Part shown: positions 31,681 through 40,328 of the stretch, in pieces
Numbering within the stretch: position 1 is the stretch's first letter
Layout of the letters: the number at the start of each line of letters is the position of its first letter
NCBI GenBank assembly: GCA_028714895.1
Contig: JAQTLM010000001.1
Location: 141,468 to 205,467 of the forward strand
DNA length: 64,000 bases
Reading direction: 5' to 3'
Origin: Gallionella sp.
Lineage (GTDB): Bacteria; Pseudomonadota; Gammaproteobacteria; Burkholderiales; Gallionellaceae
Position numbers and translations under genes: made by a program
Notes under the pieces: generated by a model
The model's database searches: none
Told to the model about the DNA's origin: nothing
What the model saw: the letters and a program-made list of their open reading frames with translations, nothing else

Positions 31681-31699
31681 GGCATATCCATTTTGAGTA

Positions 31700-33220
31700 T
31701 CAGGCAGCGGGTTTTGTGGCGCTACGCGCCCACCAGAGCAGACCGCCGGCAAACAGGCACATGACCATCAACGCCGTAATGAGAGGCCTGGATCCGGATG
31801 CCGGTTTCAGCAACAACCAGTACCAGGTAGTCATGGTGTGCTTCGAACCCTTTTCGCTGTTATTGCTGCCGTCCCAGGCGGCAAATGCAACCGGGATGAA
31901 ACGGCCCTCGGTGAGCTGTATGTCTTTTTCCGGCGAGGAAGTCATGAGCGGACGTGTTATCAACACCTTCCAGGTTCCGTCGCTATAACTCGCCTTTGCC
32001 TTGAGCCCGGCCACAGCAGCATCGCGTTTTTCGATCTCCTTGAATCCGCGGCTGTTGACAAGGTTAATGCTCTCCGGTGCGTCCTTAGCCCCGCTCTTCC
32101 AATGCCAGATATTCACTGGATGAGCCGCATCGCCCATGCCGAAGTAAGGTTTCTGCATTCCTTTCGGGACCGTGACAGGCAGTTGCACTGCAACGCCGTC
32201 CTCCGCGATGGGCGCATCGGCAAGTTTCTCCGCGGCTTCGTCGCCGGGATTGCTTCGGGTGCGGTCGTCCCACTCCAGCAACATCGCAATCATCTGGTCG
32301 TTGTATAGCGCACGCACCGTGATAGTGTTATTGGAAGGCGTGAAAAAACGTTCCTCCGCGATGAGCTGCGGAACCAGGTAAAAAGTGCTCGGGGTGGCGT
32401 TTTCCCAGCGCGCATCATCCGGGGCATCGGGCAAATCTCCGTCCACCTTGTCTGCCTTGATGACGGTATTTCCCGCATCGACTTTCTTACCGGCCTTGGC
32501 CAGGGAGGCCACATAGTTGGCCACATGCCAGCGTTCCTCGATGGCGAGTTTCTTTTTGCTCTTGGGATCGGCGAAGGATGGCATCTCTGTGCCGGCAATA
32601 CCGGTGGAAATGCGCGCGAAAATGTCTTTTGGATCGTTGCCGCCAATGAAAGTCCATGGCTTGGTCAGGTTGCGCGGCCAAGTACGCTCACCGGCATCTC
32701 CCTTGAGTCGTTTGCTGGCGCTGCCCTTGCCGGACTTGCCATGGCATTCCACGCAACGATCCCCTTCTTCATACAGCTTCCTACCCTTCTCGATGCTTTC
32801 TACCGAACTCGATATCCGGGTGCCGAAGTCAACCTGCGCGCCGGGTGGTTTGTCGTAACCGGCGAAGGTCTTGACGTAAGCCACCAGGTTCCACATATCC
32901 CGTTCCGACAGCAAATCGCTCCAGCCCGGCATGGCGGTGCCCGGCATGCCGTCGCGTATCATGCGGAAGATGTCGTCATCATTGGGCACCATGTCTTCAA
33001 AGCTGGAAGATTTGATCTTGTAGTTGCCGGAGGTGAAATCCCTCGGCGGCGGGTTGAGCAGATATTTTGCTGCACCCGCACCGTCACCATCTGCACCGTG
33101 GCACCAGGTGCAGCGCTTGTCGTAAATCTCCTTGCCCTTAGCCGCATCGCCGGGTTTGGCCGCAGCCGTGCCTGCGAAAAGCAACCCGGCGCAGAAAGCC
33201 AAGAGAGTTAGCCTGTTCAT
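31700..33220 (-). CDS. Dihaem cytochrome c fused to ethylbenzene-dehydrogenase-gamma-type haem b domain
   Basis: A 506-residue protein: signal peptide (~1-21), cytochrome c domain with CTWCH (~37), second cytochrome domain with CVECH (~157), an EB_dh-like domain (~265-465; family known from the haem-b gamma subunits of ethylbenzene dehydrogenase and related type II DMSO-reductase enzymes) and a C-terminal membrane anchor (~480-500). It would be anchored facing the periplasm and could relay electrons between the soluble cytochromes and the oxidase. No molybdopterin alpha or Fe-S beta subunit is encoded nearby. The ATG at 33220 overlaps the upstream stop (ATGA), indicating coupling. Confidence 0.85.
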   Translation of the reverse strand: MNRLTLLAFCAGLLFAGTAAAKPGDAAKGKEIYDKRCTWCHGADGDGAGAAKYLLNPPPRDFTSGNYKIKSSSFEDMVPNDDDIFRMIRDGMPGTAMPGWSDLLSERDMWNLVAYVKTFAGYDKPPGAQVDFGTRISSSVESIEKGRKLYEEGDRCVECHGKSGKGSASKRLKGDAGERTWPRNLTKPWTFIGGNDPKDIFARISTGIAGTEMPSFADPKSKKKLAIEERWHVANYVASLAKAGKKVDAGNTVIKADKVDGDLPDAPDDARWENATPSTFYLVPQLIAEERFFTPSNNTITVRALYNDQMIAMLLEWDDRTRSNPGDEAAEKLADAPIAEDGVAVQLPVTVPKGMQKPYFGMGDAAHPVNIWHWKSGAKDAPESINLVNSRGFKEIEKRDAAVAGLKAKASYSDGTWKVLITRPLMTSSPEKDIQLTEGRFIPVAFAAWDGSNNSEKGSKHTMTTWYWLLLKPASGSRPLITALMVMCLFAGGLLWWARSATKPAA

Positions 33221-33996
33221 TTCCACGACCTCGGTTGCCTGCCCGTATAGTCATACAGGAACAGAATGACTTCCCATATCTCCTCTTCGGTCAGAAAATT
33301 CTCCCAGACAGGCATGGATGAAATCCACGGGGCGGCCTCGGCAGGCAGGCCAGGGCCACCGGTGGCGATGCGCCAGAACAGGAAAGATTCCTGCAACTGC
33401 GCGATAGTGCCCACGTCCTGAAAATTGATCGGGGTAGGATTCAGCCCCGCTGCGTAAGGCCCCTTGCCATCCAGTTTATCGCCGTGGCAGTACTGGCAGT
33501 TTTTGATGTAAACATCGCCACCCGCCTTGACCAGTTCACGGAACTTTGCCGGGTCTTCCTTCTGGTATTTGCGATAGGGATTTTCCAGGGTGGTGAGGTT
33601 ATAGCTCTTGCCATACGCCTTGAACTTCGATGGCGGCGCAGGGTGGATGGTGCGTAGTTCCACCGGCGCCTCGAAACCGGGCAGCATGCTGGTGTAGGTA
33701 TAGTAACCAGCCAGCAGCGGGACTATCACAAACACCGCATTCCGCAGCTTTTTTCTGGACGGATCCTCGACCAGTGCCTTGATGGGGGCCACCAGTTCCC
33801 GCCCCCCCTCCTCGGTGAAGGTGAACGCCATGAGCGCGCCGGACACCACGAAGACCATATACATCGTGAGCAGGCTTCTTGGAATCAACTGGCCAAGCAG
33901 CACGTCGAACACCAGAATGAAGCCGAAGTACACCCCGAACACCACAAGGGCGAACTGCAACAGGCGGGGGACGCGTTTTTTCTGTAGCGTTGTCAT
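33217..33996 (-). CDS. Membrane-bound monohaem cytochrome c with three N-terminal helices
   Basis: A 259-residue protein with hydrophobic segments at ~13-35, ~42-60 and ~88-104, then a periplasmic cytochrome c domain with one CQYCH site (~167) and a candidate distal Met in SSMPVWENFLTEEEIWEVILFL. It overlaps both neighbours by four bases (ATGA), so three consecutive genes are translationally coupled. It probably forms the membrane-docked electron entry of the complex together with the bd-like subunit. Confidence 0.85.
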   Translation of the reverse strand: MTTLQKKRVPRLLQFALVVFGVYFGFILVFDVLLGQLIPRSLLTMYMVFVVSGALMAFTFTEEGGRELVAPIKALVEDPSRKKLRNAVFVIVPLLAGYYTYTSMLPGFEAPVELRTIHPAPPSKFKAYGKSYNLTTLENPYRKYQKEDPAKFRELVKAGGDVYIKNCQYCHGDKLDGKGPYAAGLNPTPINFQDVGTIAQLQESFLFWRIATGGPGLPAEAAPWISSMPVWENFLTEEEIWEVILFLYDYTGRQPRSWK

Positions 33997-34817
33997 TTCA
34001 ATCCTGCCAGGTAATTCACCAGCATCTCAAGCTCCTGCGCCTTCAATTGCTCGCCGTATGTCCTGGGCATCATGCCCGCCGCATATCCCTTGGCAATGAC
34101 TGCGTCGGGATCGAGTATCGCCTGCCGCAAATATTCCCTGCTCTTCGTTGCTCCAATGCGGGCAAGGCTCGGCCCCAGCGTGCCGGTCTGACTCCCAACG
34201 GCATGGCCCGCAACAACATGGCAGGCTCCGCAGGTGTATTTGGCGATGATCTCTTCGGGTGTTTTCAGCGGGGCTGTTGCCCCTGCCTTGGAAGTTTCTG
34301 CGCCTGCGGCGGGCATCGCAGGAATGGAGACTGTCACTTCGCTGCCGCTCGAATCCTGGAGATAGGCAATGACGGCCGCAATCTCGGCTTCTGATAGTCC
34401 GATGCCACCGCCGGAGACATCGGGCATCGGGCTTTCGGTATCGTTGCTTCCCGCCTTGCCGAATCCGGCCACCACAAAGGCAGATGGTTTCACCAACGAC
34501 TCATGCAGATACTCCTCGACTGTTTTTGCCGCGCCCTTGTAATTGGGGTTCTTCAAGTTTTCTGCCGCCACGGAGCCGATCTTGTCGAGCATCGGCGCAC
34601 GGCCCATTGCATTGTGGCACAGGGTGCATGTCCCTTTTTCGTTATAGATTTTGCCGCCCAATGCGATGAATTGATCCATGGTCATCGCGCCGAGCTCCAG
34701 CTTTTCCTCTACGGGCGGCGGTGCGGGTTTTATCTGCGGAATACCAAAGTTCGAATACGCCGAAAATCCGCCGATCATCAGCAGACTGAAGCCGGAAACC
34801 TTAAGAAAGTTAGTCAT
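33993..34817 (-). CDS. Dihaem cytochrome c, membrane-anchored
   Basis: A 274-residue protein with an N-terminal signal anchor (~5-22), a first cytochrome c domain with CTLCH (~65) and SPMPDVSGGGIGLSEAEI, an Ala/Pro/Ser linker (~155-190) and a second domain with CGACH (~200) and AGMMPRTYGEQL. It lies 13 bp downstream of the bd-like oxidase gene and overlaps the next gene by four bases. A role as electron donor to the oxidase is inferred from the operon. Confidence 0.85.
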   Translation of the reverse strand: MTNFLKVSGFSLLMIGGFSAYSNFGIPQIKPAPPPVEEKLELGAMTMDQFIALGGKIYNEKGTCTLCHNAMGRAPMLDKIGSVAAENLKNPNYKGAAKTVEEYLHESLVKPSAFVVAGFGKAGSNDTESPMPDVSGGGIGLSEAEIAAVIAYLQDSSGSEVTVSIPAMPAAGAETSKAGATAPLKTPEEIIAKYTCGACHVVAGHAVGSQTGTLGPSLARIGATKSREYLRQAILDPDAVIAKGYAAGMMPRTYGEQLKAQELEMLVNYLAGLK

Positions 34818-34830
34818 TGGAGAAAGTTGG

Positions 34831-36708
34831 TCATGCCGGCTTCTTCCAATACCCTTTGGCGGCGACGCGCCGGCTGTTGATCGCGTTCAGCCAGAAGATA
34901 AACATGACCATCGCCATGAACAGGATCGTGCCGATCGATACGATGTTGGCCGCATATCCCAGATCCGGGGTGAAGGCATCCACTGAGTTGTCGCGGAACA
35001 CGCCCTGCACGTGCCAATGCTGGCGAATGGCGGAGCGGACGTAGCCCATCAGGCCCATCAGCCATGTAAACGCCACGGCCAGCAGGAATAGCGCGTATTG
35101 CGACCGGGCGGGCATGCGCCCCCAGTGCAGCGGTGCCACCTCTTTCGCGCCCTTGTACATGAGCGTGTCTATGACCGTGCTGACCACGATGATGGTCAGC
35201 GTGGTCAGAACCTGCGGGATGGAGGCTGCCACCTTGTACACCGTGTTGGTGAAATAGCCGTAATAGACACCCAGCAGCGTGATATTGATCAGGCCCACGG
35301 TAAACAGCGCAATCTGGATTGCGTTGCCCGTTGTCACCCAGGACGCGGTGGCGATTTTGTTGGCGCGCCGGTAGAACATGAAGCTCATGAAGGTAAACAG
35401 GATCAGAAAATTCACTGCGGTGTTTTTTGCCGGCATGAGGCCGAGCACCCCCAGATACTGATGATAAGGGCCGCCGAGACTTTTGAGTTCGGCATTGGTG
35501 AGCACCAGGGTGTGCGGCGTGAACCACACCAGGAAGGCAACCACCAGCACAATGGCGATGTATTTGATCCTGGAATTGTAACGATAGGCACCTTCGCTGC
35601 GCCCCATGCCGCACCAGAGATAATAGTTGGCCGACAGGAACAGCGCGCCGATCAGCACGGCCTGGATGATGAATATCCACGCGAACACCCCGCCCATCAG
35701 CGTGATGCCCATCTGCTGGCTGTAGGCATACATTTCAGCGGTGAGGTAATAACCGGCGAAAGGCAACGGCAGCAGCGCCGCAATGGCAATGAAGTTTGCG
35801 TTATAACCAATCCAGTCATAATGGGCGCGCTCCTCCTTGGTCCTGGCGCTGAGGAATTTGAAGGCGGCATAGGCGCCGATGATCGAGCCGCCAAACGCCA
35901 CATTGGCAACCAACCGGTGGATGTTGATCGGGTTCCACAGGAAATTGTGGATCGCGGCCCAGGTATCCCCGTTAAATACACCCGCCGCATCCACGGCCGC
36001 CGGGCTCATCATGAAGGTCGTCCACGCATTGGCCAGGAACATCAGCAGGCAGCCGACTGCATTGAGCAGCAGCCCGAGGGTCAGGTGCACCCATTTCTTG
36101 TTCCCGCCCTGAAGCCAGTGCCAGCCATAATAATAGACGTACAGGATCGCGCTCTCGGCGAAGAACAGCAGCGCGTACGCAAACATGCTGCTCTTAAAGA
36201 TTGTGGCCAGATACCTGAATAAATCCGGATACAAGAGCAACAGGATAAAGGTCAGCAAACCGCCCAGAAGCGCAGTAAGCGAATAGGCCGTGATGCTGAC
36301 CTTCATGAATTCAAAAGCCATCTGGTCATAGCGTTCATCGCGGGTTGCCATGCCGATGGCTTCAATGATAAACACGAATATCGGCACCGCCAAAACGAAC
36401 GCCCCGAACCAGAGATGTAACTGGGCCGCAAGCCATACCGCCACCCGGGAATTTACGCCCTTAAAGGTGGGGTAGTCTGCCGCAGTTAATTTTGGCGCGG
36501 GCGGGTAAGCTACCGCCTTTGCATCCGGAACATCGGTGGCTTTAGCGGCTGCCTGTGCAGCTGGAATCGCGGTTGCCGTAGTCGCTGCCGATACGGGGGC
36601 TACCGCCTCGGATGCGTTCGCAGCGGGCGTGAAAGCGGGCAGGGCGAGTATGGCAAAAACAGCCAGTAAAATTGCCCCGCCGATTATTCTTGTATTTCGT
36701 ATTGGCAA
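34831..36708 (-). CDS. Cytochrome bd-like oxidase subunit I (CydA-like, no CydB partner)
   Basis: A 625-residue membrane protein. After a signal-like helix and an Ala/Thr-rich periplasmic stretch (~30-75), residues ~85-610 have about a dozen hydrophobic segments in CydA-like order, including AAQLHLWFGAFVLAVPI with the His at the CydA haem-ligand position and NIHRLVANVAFGGSIIGAYAAF. The canonical C-terminal GRQPW motif of quinol bd oxidases is replaced by LMGYVRSAIRQHWHV. This divergent form resembles the bd-like oxidases described in Nitrospira-type nitrite oxidisers. Five cytochrome c genes in the operon suggest a cytochrome rather than quinol donor. No cydB is present; three miniproteins are encoded just upstream. 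Confidence 0.85.
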   Translation of the reverse strand: MPIRNTRIIGGAILLAVFAILALPAFTPAANASEAVAPVSAATTATAIPAAQAAAKATDVPDAKAVAYPPAPKLTAADYPTFKGVNSRVAVWLAAQLHLWFGAFVLAVPIFVFIIEAIGMATRDERYDQMAFEFMKVSITAYSLTALLGGLLTFILLLLYPDLFRYLATIFKSSMFAYALLFFAESAILYVYYYGWHWLQGGNKKWVHLTLGLLLNAVGCLLMFLANAWTTFMMSPAAVDAAGVFNGDTWAAIHNFLWNPINIHRLVANVAFGGSIIGAYAAFKFLSARTKEERAHYDWIGYNANFIAIAALLPLPFAGYYLTAEMYAYSQQMGITLMGGVFAWIFIIQAVLIGALFLSANYYLWCGMGRSEGAYRYNSRIKYIAIVLVVAFLVWFTPHTLVLTNAELKSLGGPYHQYLGVLGLMPAKNTAVNFLILFTFMSFMFYRRANKIATASWVTTGNAIQIALFTVGLINITLLGVYYGYFTNTVYKVAASIPQVLTTLTIIVVSTVIDTLMYKGAKEVAPLHWGRMPARSQYALFLLAVAFTWLMGLMGYVRSAIRQHWHVQGVFRDNSVDAFTPDLGYAANIVSIGTILFMAMVMFIFWLNAINSRRVAAKGYWKKPA

Positions 36709-36742
36709 GATATAGTTTTTTTAGTAGAGGCTTGCAAAGGCG

Positions 36743-36859
36743 TTAAGGGTTATATACCAGCGCCAATCCCTGAAGCTTCATTACGGAGAAATCCAGGGCA
36801 AAAAATACGATGCCAAAGACAATAAACGCACTCAAGAACGGCAAAAGATAAACCTTCAT
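36743..36859 (-). CDS. Single-helix membrane miniprotein, 38 aa
   Basis: A 38-codon ORF: M-K-V-Y, then a hydrophobic helix (LPFLSAFIVFGIVFFALDF), then SVMKLQGLALVYNP. It lies between a similar miniprotein (4-bp gap) and the bd-like oxidase gene (34-bp gap), all on the minus strand. Its size and topology recall CydX/CcoQ-type oxidase subunits, but the sequence matches none I know. It is below the usual length cut-off of gene callers. Confidence 0.6.
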   Translation of the reverse strand: MKVYLLPFLSAFIVFGIVFFALDFSVMKLQGLALVYNP

Positions 36860-36863
36860 ATCG

Positions 36864-36989
36864 TTATGCCTTCAAGAACCACACAAAAAAAGCGATCACG
36901 GCAATTAGAACCGACGTAAATAAGGCCGGCCCCGCCCAAGGGTATTTGGTTGTTTCGTATTCATGTGTTTTGCATTCATCAGCGCTCAT
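36864..36989 (-). CDS. Single-helix membrane miniprotein, 41 aa
   Basis: A 41-codon ORF: a polar N-terminus (MSADECKTHEYETTKYPW), then the helix AGPALFTSVLIAVIAFFVWF and LKA. The start is preceded by a purine-rich run (AAAAGGGGCAGGC). It sits in the gap between the operon's first cytochromes and the oxidase. Good reading-frame length for such a small gap, tight spacing and a clear transmembrane helix support it as real. Candidate oxidase accessory subunit. Confidence 0.6.
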   Translation of the reverse strand: MSADECKTHEYETTKYPWAGPALFTSVLIAVIAFFVWFLKA

Positions 36990-37040
36990 GCCTGCCCCTT
37001 TTCACGGCGGTTTATCTGCTTGTTGCGGATGACCAATCCC

Positions 37041-37067
37041 CCGAGAGGGGATCCTTCCCCCTCTCGG
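37041..37067. terminator. Intra-operon stem-loop
   Basis: A perfect 10-bp stem, ccgagagggg/cccctctcgg, in the 93-bp gap between two miniprotein genes of the oxidase operon. No T-run follows on the minus strand, so transcript processing or partial attenuation is more likely than full termination. Confidence 0.55.
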
Positions 37068-37082
37068 ATGCGGCCTTGTCAA

Positions 37083-37187
37083 TTACAAGACCAAGTAATA
37101 CATGATCAGGCAAATGAAGACGGCATTCACCAGCATCCCGGAAAAAATGACACCATCAGCGAGATATTTTTTGTTCAGATATTTCAT
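37083..37187 (-). CDS. Single-helix membrane miniprotein, 34 aa
   Basis: A 34-codon ORF: MKYLNKKYLADG followed by a hydrophobic helix (VIFSGMLVNAVFICLIMYYLVL) running to the C-terminus. It begins 15 bp after the cytochrome gene at 37203-37565. It is the first of three consecutive unannotated single-helix ORFs upstream of the bd-like oxidase gene. Confidence 0.55.
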   Translation of the reverse strand: MKYLNKKYLADGVIFSGMLVNAVFICLIMYYLVL

Positions 37188-37202
37188 TCAGGCTACGTGC
37201 GT

Positions 37203-37565
37203 TTATTTGCCCTTGCAATCGCAAAGCTTGCGGATATATTTCACCAATCCTTCCACTTCATCCGTAGTCAAGGTTGCACCCCAAGGCGGCATCAATGCCG
37301 ATTTGCTGATGGATGGGCCGCCGTCCTTGATGACCCCCCTGAGATCCTCATCGGAACGTTTCTCCATTTCCGAGGAACTGGTCAAGTTGCGTGGGTCAGT
37401 GGCAAAATCCTTTGTGACGTTGATGCCTCTGCCTTTACCATCAGTACCGTGACACTGGGCGCAGTAAAAGTCATATACCTGTTTTGAATCTGCCGCCTGC
37501 GCCGAACCCACTGCACTCAGCGCCAGGCCAAGCACCGTGGCGGTTACTATTAAAAATCTCAACAC
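37203..37565 (-). CDS. Small periplasmic monohaem cytochrome c
   Basis: A 120-residue class I cytochrome: signal peptide (~1-24, ending AQA), haem site CAQCHG (~35), a possible distal Met in SALMPPWGATLTTDEVEGLVKYI. The start is decided by the GGAGG site at the right distance before GTG at 37565; the longer frame beginning at 37610 would overlap the upstream gene and lack a signal peptide at its end. Second gene of the operon, probably a mobile electron carrier. Confidence 0.82.
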   Translation of the reverse strand: MLRFLIVTATVLGLALSAVGSAQAADSKQVYDFYCAQCHGTDGKGRGINVTKDFATDPRNLTSSSEMEKRSDEDLRGVIKDGGPSISKSALMPPWGATLTTDEVEGLVKYIRKLCDCKGK

Positions 37566-37590
37566 GAGTTTATCCCTCCGTTTGTTCGCA

Positions 37591-38244
37591 TTACTCGAAA
37601 GCAGCCACATACGCCGCTACGCTCGCCAGGTCTTTCTTGTTAAGCACGCTGGCAAAGTCCGGCATGCCCCGAACCGGCTTGAATGCCTTGATGTTTGTCA
37701 AATAGGCATATACCCAGTCAGGATTCAACCGCTTGCTGGCGCCAACCAGGCTGGGCCCGCTCTTTCCACCATGCACCTCACCCTTCACCGGATACTCGTG
37801 GCACCCACCACAGGGCGCTTTTTTACCAAAAATATTCCGCGCCTGGGCGGACTCGTTGGGTTTAATTACGCCTGCCTTAACTTCTGGCGATTTCAGGCCC
37901 ATCAGAAAATCCGTAACCGCAGCCGCATCTCCGGCCGACAGTTTGGGATGATCGCCCGGGTTCTTATCAGTGAGCGAGTTATATTTCAGCGGGCGGATCG
38001 GTTTGGGGTTCTGCAACCATGCCGCAAGCCAATCCTTCTGAAACTTGCTGCCGGCATACCACAGCTCCGGTCCTTTCTTTGCCAACTGGTCTGCAATCGT
38101 CTTCTCCTTTGCAGGGCCGTCAGTGTAATGACAGCCAGTGCAACTTTTTTTGAAAATCGCATCCCCACCCGCCGCGTAGCTGGGCGCTGCCGTCATAACC
38201 AGCAAAGCCGCTCCAATGGAAACGGTGACTGCTAGTAATCTCAT
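37591..38244 (-). CDS. Periplasmic dihaem cytochrome c
   Basis: A 217-residue secreted cytochrome: signal peptide (~1-24), first haem CTGCH (~35) and second haem CGGCH (~145), each in its own domain (second includes PSLVGASKRLNPDWVYAYL and RGMPDF). It is the first gene of the oxidase operon, so the promoter should lie in the 302-bp divergent region upstream. AAGGAG is present just ahead of the ATG. Confidence 0.87.
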   Translation of the reverse strand: MRLLAVTVSIGAALLVMTAAPSYAAGGDAIFKKSCTGCHYTDGPAKEKTIADQLAKKGPELWYAGSKFQKDWLAAWLQNPKPIRPLKYNSLTDKNPGDHPKLSAGDAAAVTDFLMGLKSPEVKAGVIKPNESAQARNIFGKKAPCGGCHEYPVKGEVHGGKSGPSLVGASKRLNPDWVYAYLTNIKAFKPVRGMPDFASVLNKKDLASVAAYVAAFE

Positions 38245-38546
38245 ATCGCACTCCTTTCTATTTCTGTGTATTCAAAACTGATACGAATTATTTATATTTT
38301 CTTTGGGTTCACTTTAGGATACCCAGGCCAACGACTCAAACTGCTCAGCGCGATTACTGTATGCCGTTGTAGTTATTAGCTCGCAGACTATTGCCCGCCA
38401 GCCTCATGACCCTCTTAGGCTCGATGGTTAAAATATAGCATAATAACTACCTTCCTTTTTTAAAACCATCGCCGCCTGAATTTGCCGCATGGTTCGCAGA
38501 TGTGTATTTCAATGTTCTTAAAGCTTAAGCTAAAAAGGTTCATTAC
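38245..38546. promoter_or_regulatory. Divergent intergenic region of the oxidase and USP/radical SAM operons
   Basis: A 302-bp region with no credible gene between the two divergent operons. It must hold promoters in both directions. An AT-rich block (ggttaaaatatagcataataac, split here by eye around 38427-38448) is the best candidate for a promoter element, but I cannot assign clean -35/-10 pairs or a palindromic operator. Confidence 0.45.
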
Positions 38547-40328
38547 ATGATTCCCAAGGTTTCTCTGGCTGTTGCCGAAGAACTCCACCCATCGGCCGGC
38601 ATACGCTTGCATCAACGTATCCTGGTTGCGCTGGATTCGTCCGATCATGCCAATGCCGCGATGCGGAGCGCTACGGAATTAGCGGGATTGGGCAGCGACG
38701 CCGTGATCACCGGCTCTCATGTCTATGCCGCCAAACTGCATGACATGCGCTTCCGCCAGATGGAAGGCGGCCTGCCCGAACAGTTCAGGCAGGAACAGGA
38801 ACTGGAGCGCCAGCGAGATGTGCACGACGACCTGATCACCCGCGGCTTGTCGATCATCACCGACTCCTATCTCGACCAGGCCGCAACCCATTGTGATCAA
38901 CTCGGCATCGACTTCAAGCGCAGCTCGCTTGAAGGAAAAAATTACCGGGCGCTCACAATAGAAACTAATTCGGGCGCGTATGACCTGCTCGTCATGGGAG
39001 CATTGGGCCTCGGCGCGATACAGGGAAGCCGGTTGGGCAGCGTGTGCAGGCGGGTGGCGCGGCGCTCGGCCATCGATACGCTGGTCATCAAGGAACCCGG
39101 CCGCTCGATCAAGGAAGGCCCGATTGTCGTCGCAGTGGACGGCTCACCCAAGGCCTATGGAGGGCTGCTCACCGCCCTGGCATTGGCCAAATACTGGCAG
39201 GTTCCTGTCAAGGTGATCGCCGCCTTCGATCCCTATTACCATTATGTTGCGTTTAACCGTATTGCCGGCGTGCTGTCCGAAGAAGCAGGCAAGGTATTCA
39301 AATTCAAGGAACAGGAAAAGCTGCACGAAGAAATCATCGATTCGGGATTGGCAAAGATATATGACGGCCACTTGGCTGTCGCACGATCCATTGCCGGGGA
39401 TTTTGGCGTCGAAATCGAAACTGAGCTTCTCGCGGGCAAGCCCCACGATGCCATCGAAAAGTATCTCAGGAGAGTCAAGCCGTCGCTGCTGATCGTCGGT
39501 AAACTGGGCATCCATGCCGACGATGAACTCGATATCGGCGGCAATAGCGAGCATCTGCTGGAAAACGTGGACTGCGCCATCCTACTCAGCATGCGCGAAC
39601 ACCAGCCGGAAATAGATGTCGTGTCCGGAGTCACCACCTCCTGGACCCATGAAGCCGAAGCCGGGATGGAGCGCGTGCCTTCCTTTGTCCGCAACATGGC
39701 GCGCATGGCCATCATGCGCTATGCGCAGGAACACGGCCACACCGTCATCACCCGGAAGATTGTCGAAGAAGCGACCGCCCAACTCATGCCGAACCATGCG
39801 GAACAGGCCATGGGGGAAATCGTCGCCGCCTACGATGCCGGAGAATTGAAACGCAAGCCTGCGGCGGAAGATGCCCTGCGCTGGTCCGATGAGGCGATCG
39901 CGCTGTTGCGCACCGTCATAGACCTTTCGGTGCGCGGCAACCTCAGCATGCGTGCCGAGAAAAAAGCCCGCCAGGAAAAAAACGACAGGGTGGAAGCAAG
40001 ACACATTCAGCCGTTCCTCGATACTGAATCGCCAGAGGGTTCTCAGTCCTCAGTCCTCAGTCCTGCGCAACTTCACTGGCACGCTGCCGCGCTGGCCCGA
40101 CTGATGCGGGTGCCGGAAGGTTTCATGCGCGACAAATGCAAGCAGAGCATCGAAAATTTCGCCCGGCAGAATGGTCACGCTGAAATCACCCTGGAAGTGG
40201 CGGAAAACGGCCTCAAGCTGGCCCGAGGCGAAATGGAAAAAACCATGCAGGGGCAAAGCGAGCCGGCTTCCAAAGGCGGTTGCCCGTTTGGCTACGGCAA
40301 CAAGAACCCTCAAGATGCAGGCCCATAA
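38547..40328 (+). CDS. Tandem universal stress protein with PCP_red-type modules
   Basis: A 593-residue protein. Residues ~20-180 and ~190-350 are two USP domains (RILVALDSSDHANAA..., LLVMGALG; IVVAVDGSPKAYGG..., LLIVGKLGI). From W366 there are three modules of the PCP_red type (W..EA...L.RVP.FVR...R..I..YA...G): W366, a degenerate one near W438 and one at W511. PCP_red is known from the C-terminus of the protochlorophyllide reductase subunit ChlB/BchB. The C-terminus is Cys/Gly-rich (GGCPFGYGNKN). Its stop overlaps the start of the radical SAM gene (TAATG), so the two are coupled. A tandem TCAGTCC stretch encodes the linker near 500. Function inferred: tetrapyrrole binding or delivery. Confidence 0.8.
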   Translation: MIPKVSLAVAEELHPSAGIRLHQRILVALDSSDHANAAMRSATELAGLGSDAVITGSHVYAAKLHDMRFRQMEGGLPEQFRQEQELERQRDVHDDLITRGLSIITDSYLDQAATHCDQLGIDFKRSSLEGKNYRALTIETNSGAYDLLVMGALGLGAIQGSRLGSVCRRVARRSAIDTLVIKEPGRSIKEGPIVVAVDGSPKAYGGLLTALALAKYWQVPVKVIAAFDPYYHYVAFNRIAGVLSEEAGKVFKFKEQEKLHEEIIDSGLAKIYDGHLAVARSIAGDFGVEIETELLAGKPHDAIEKYLRRVKPSLLIVGKLGIHADDELDIGGNSEHLLENVDCAILLSMREHQPEIDVVSGVTTSWTHEAEAGMERVPSFVRNMARMAIMRYAQEHGHTVITRKIVEEATAQLMPNHAEQAMGEIVAAYDAGELKRKPAAEDALRWSDEAIALLRTVIDLSVRGNLSMRAEKKARQEKNDRVEARHIQPFLDTESPEGSQSSVLSPAQLHWHAAALARLMRVPEGFMRDKCKQSIENFARQNGHAEITLEVAENGLKLARGEMEKTMQGQSEPASKGGCPFGYGNKNPQDAGP

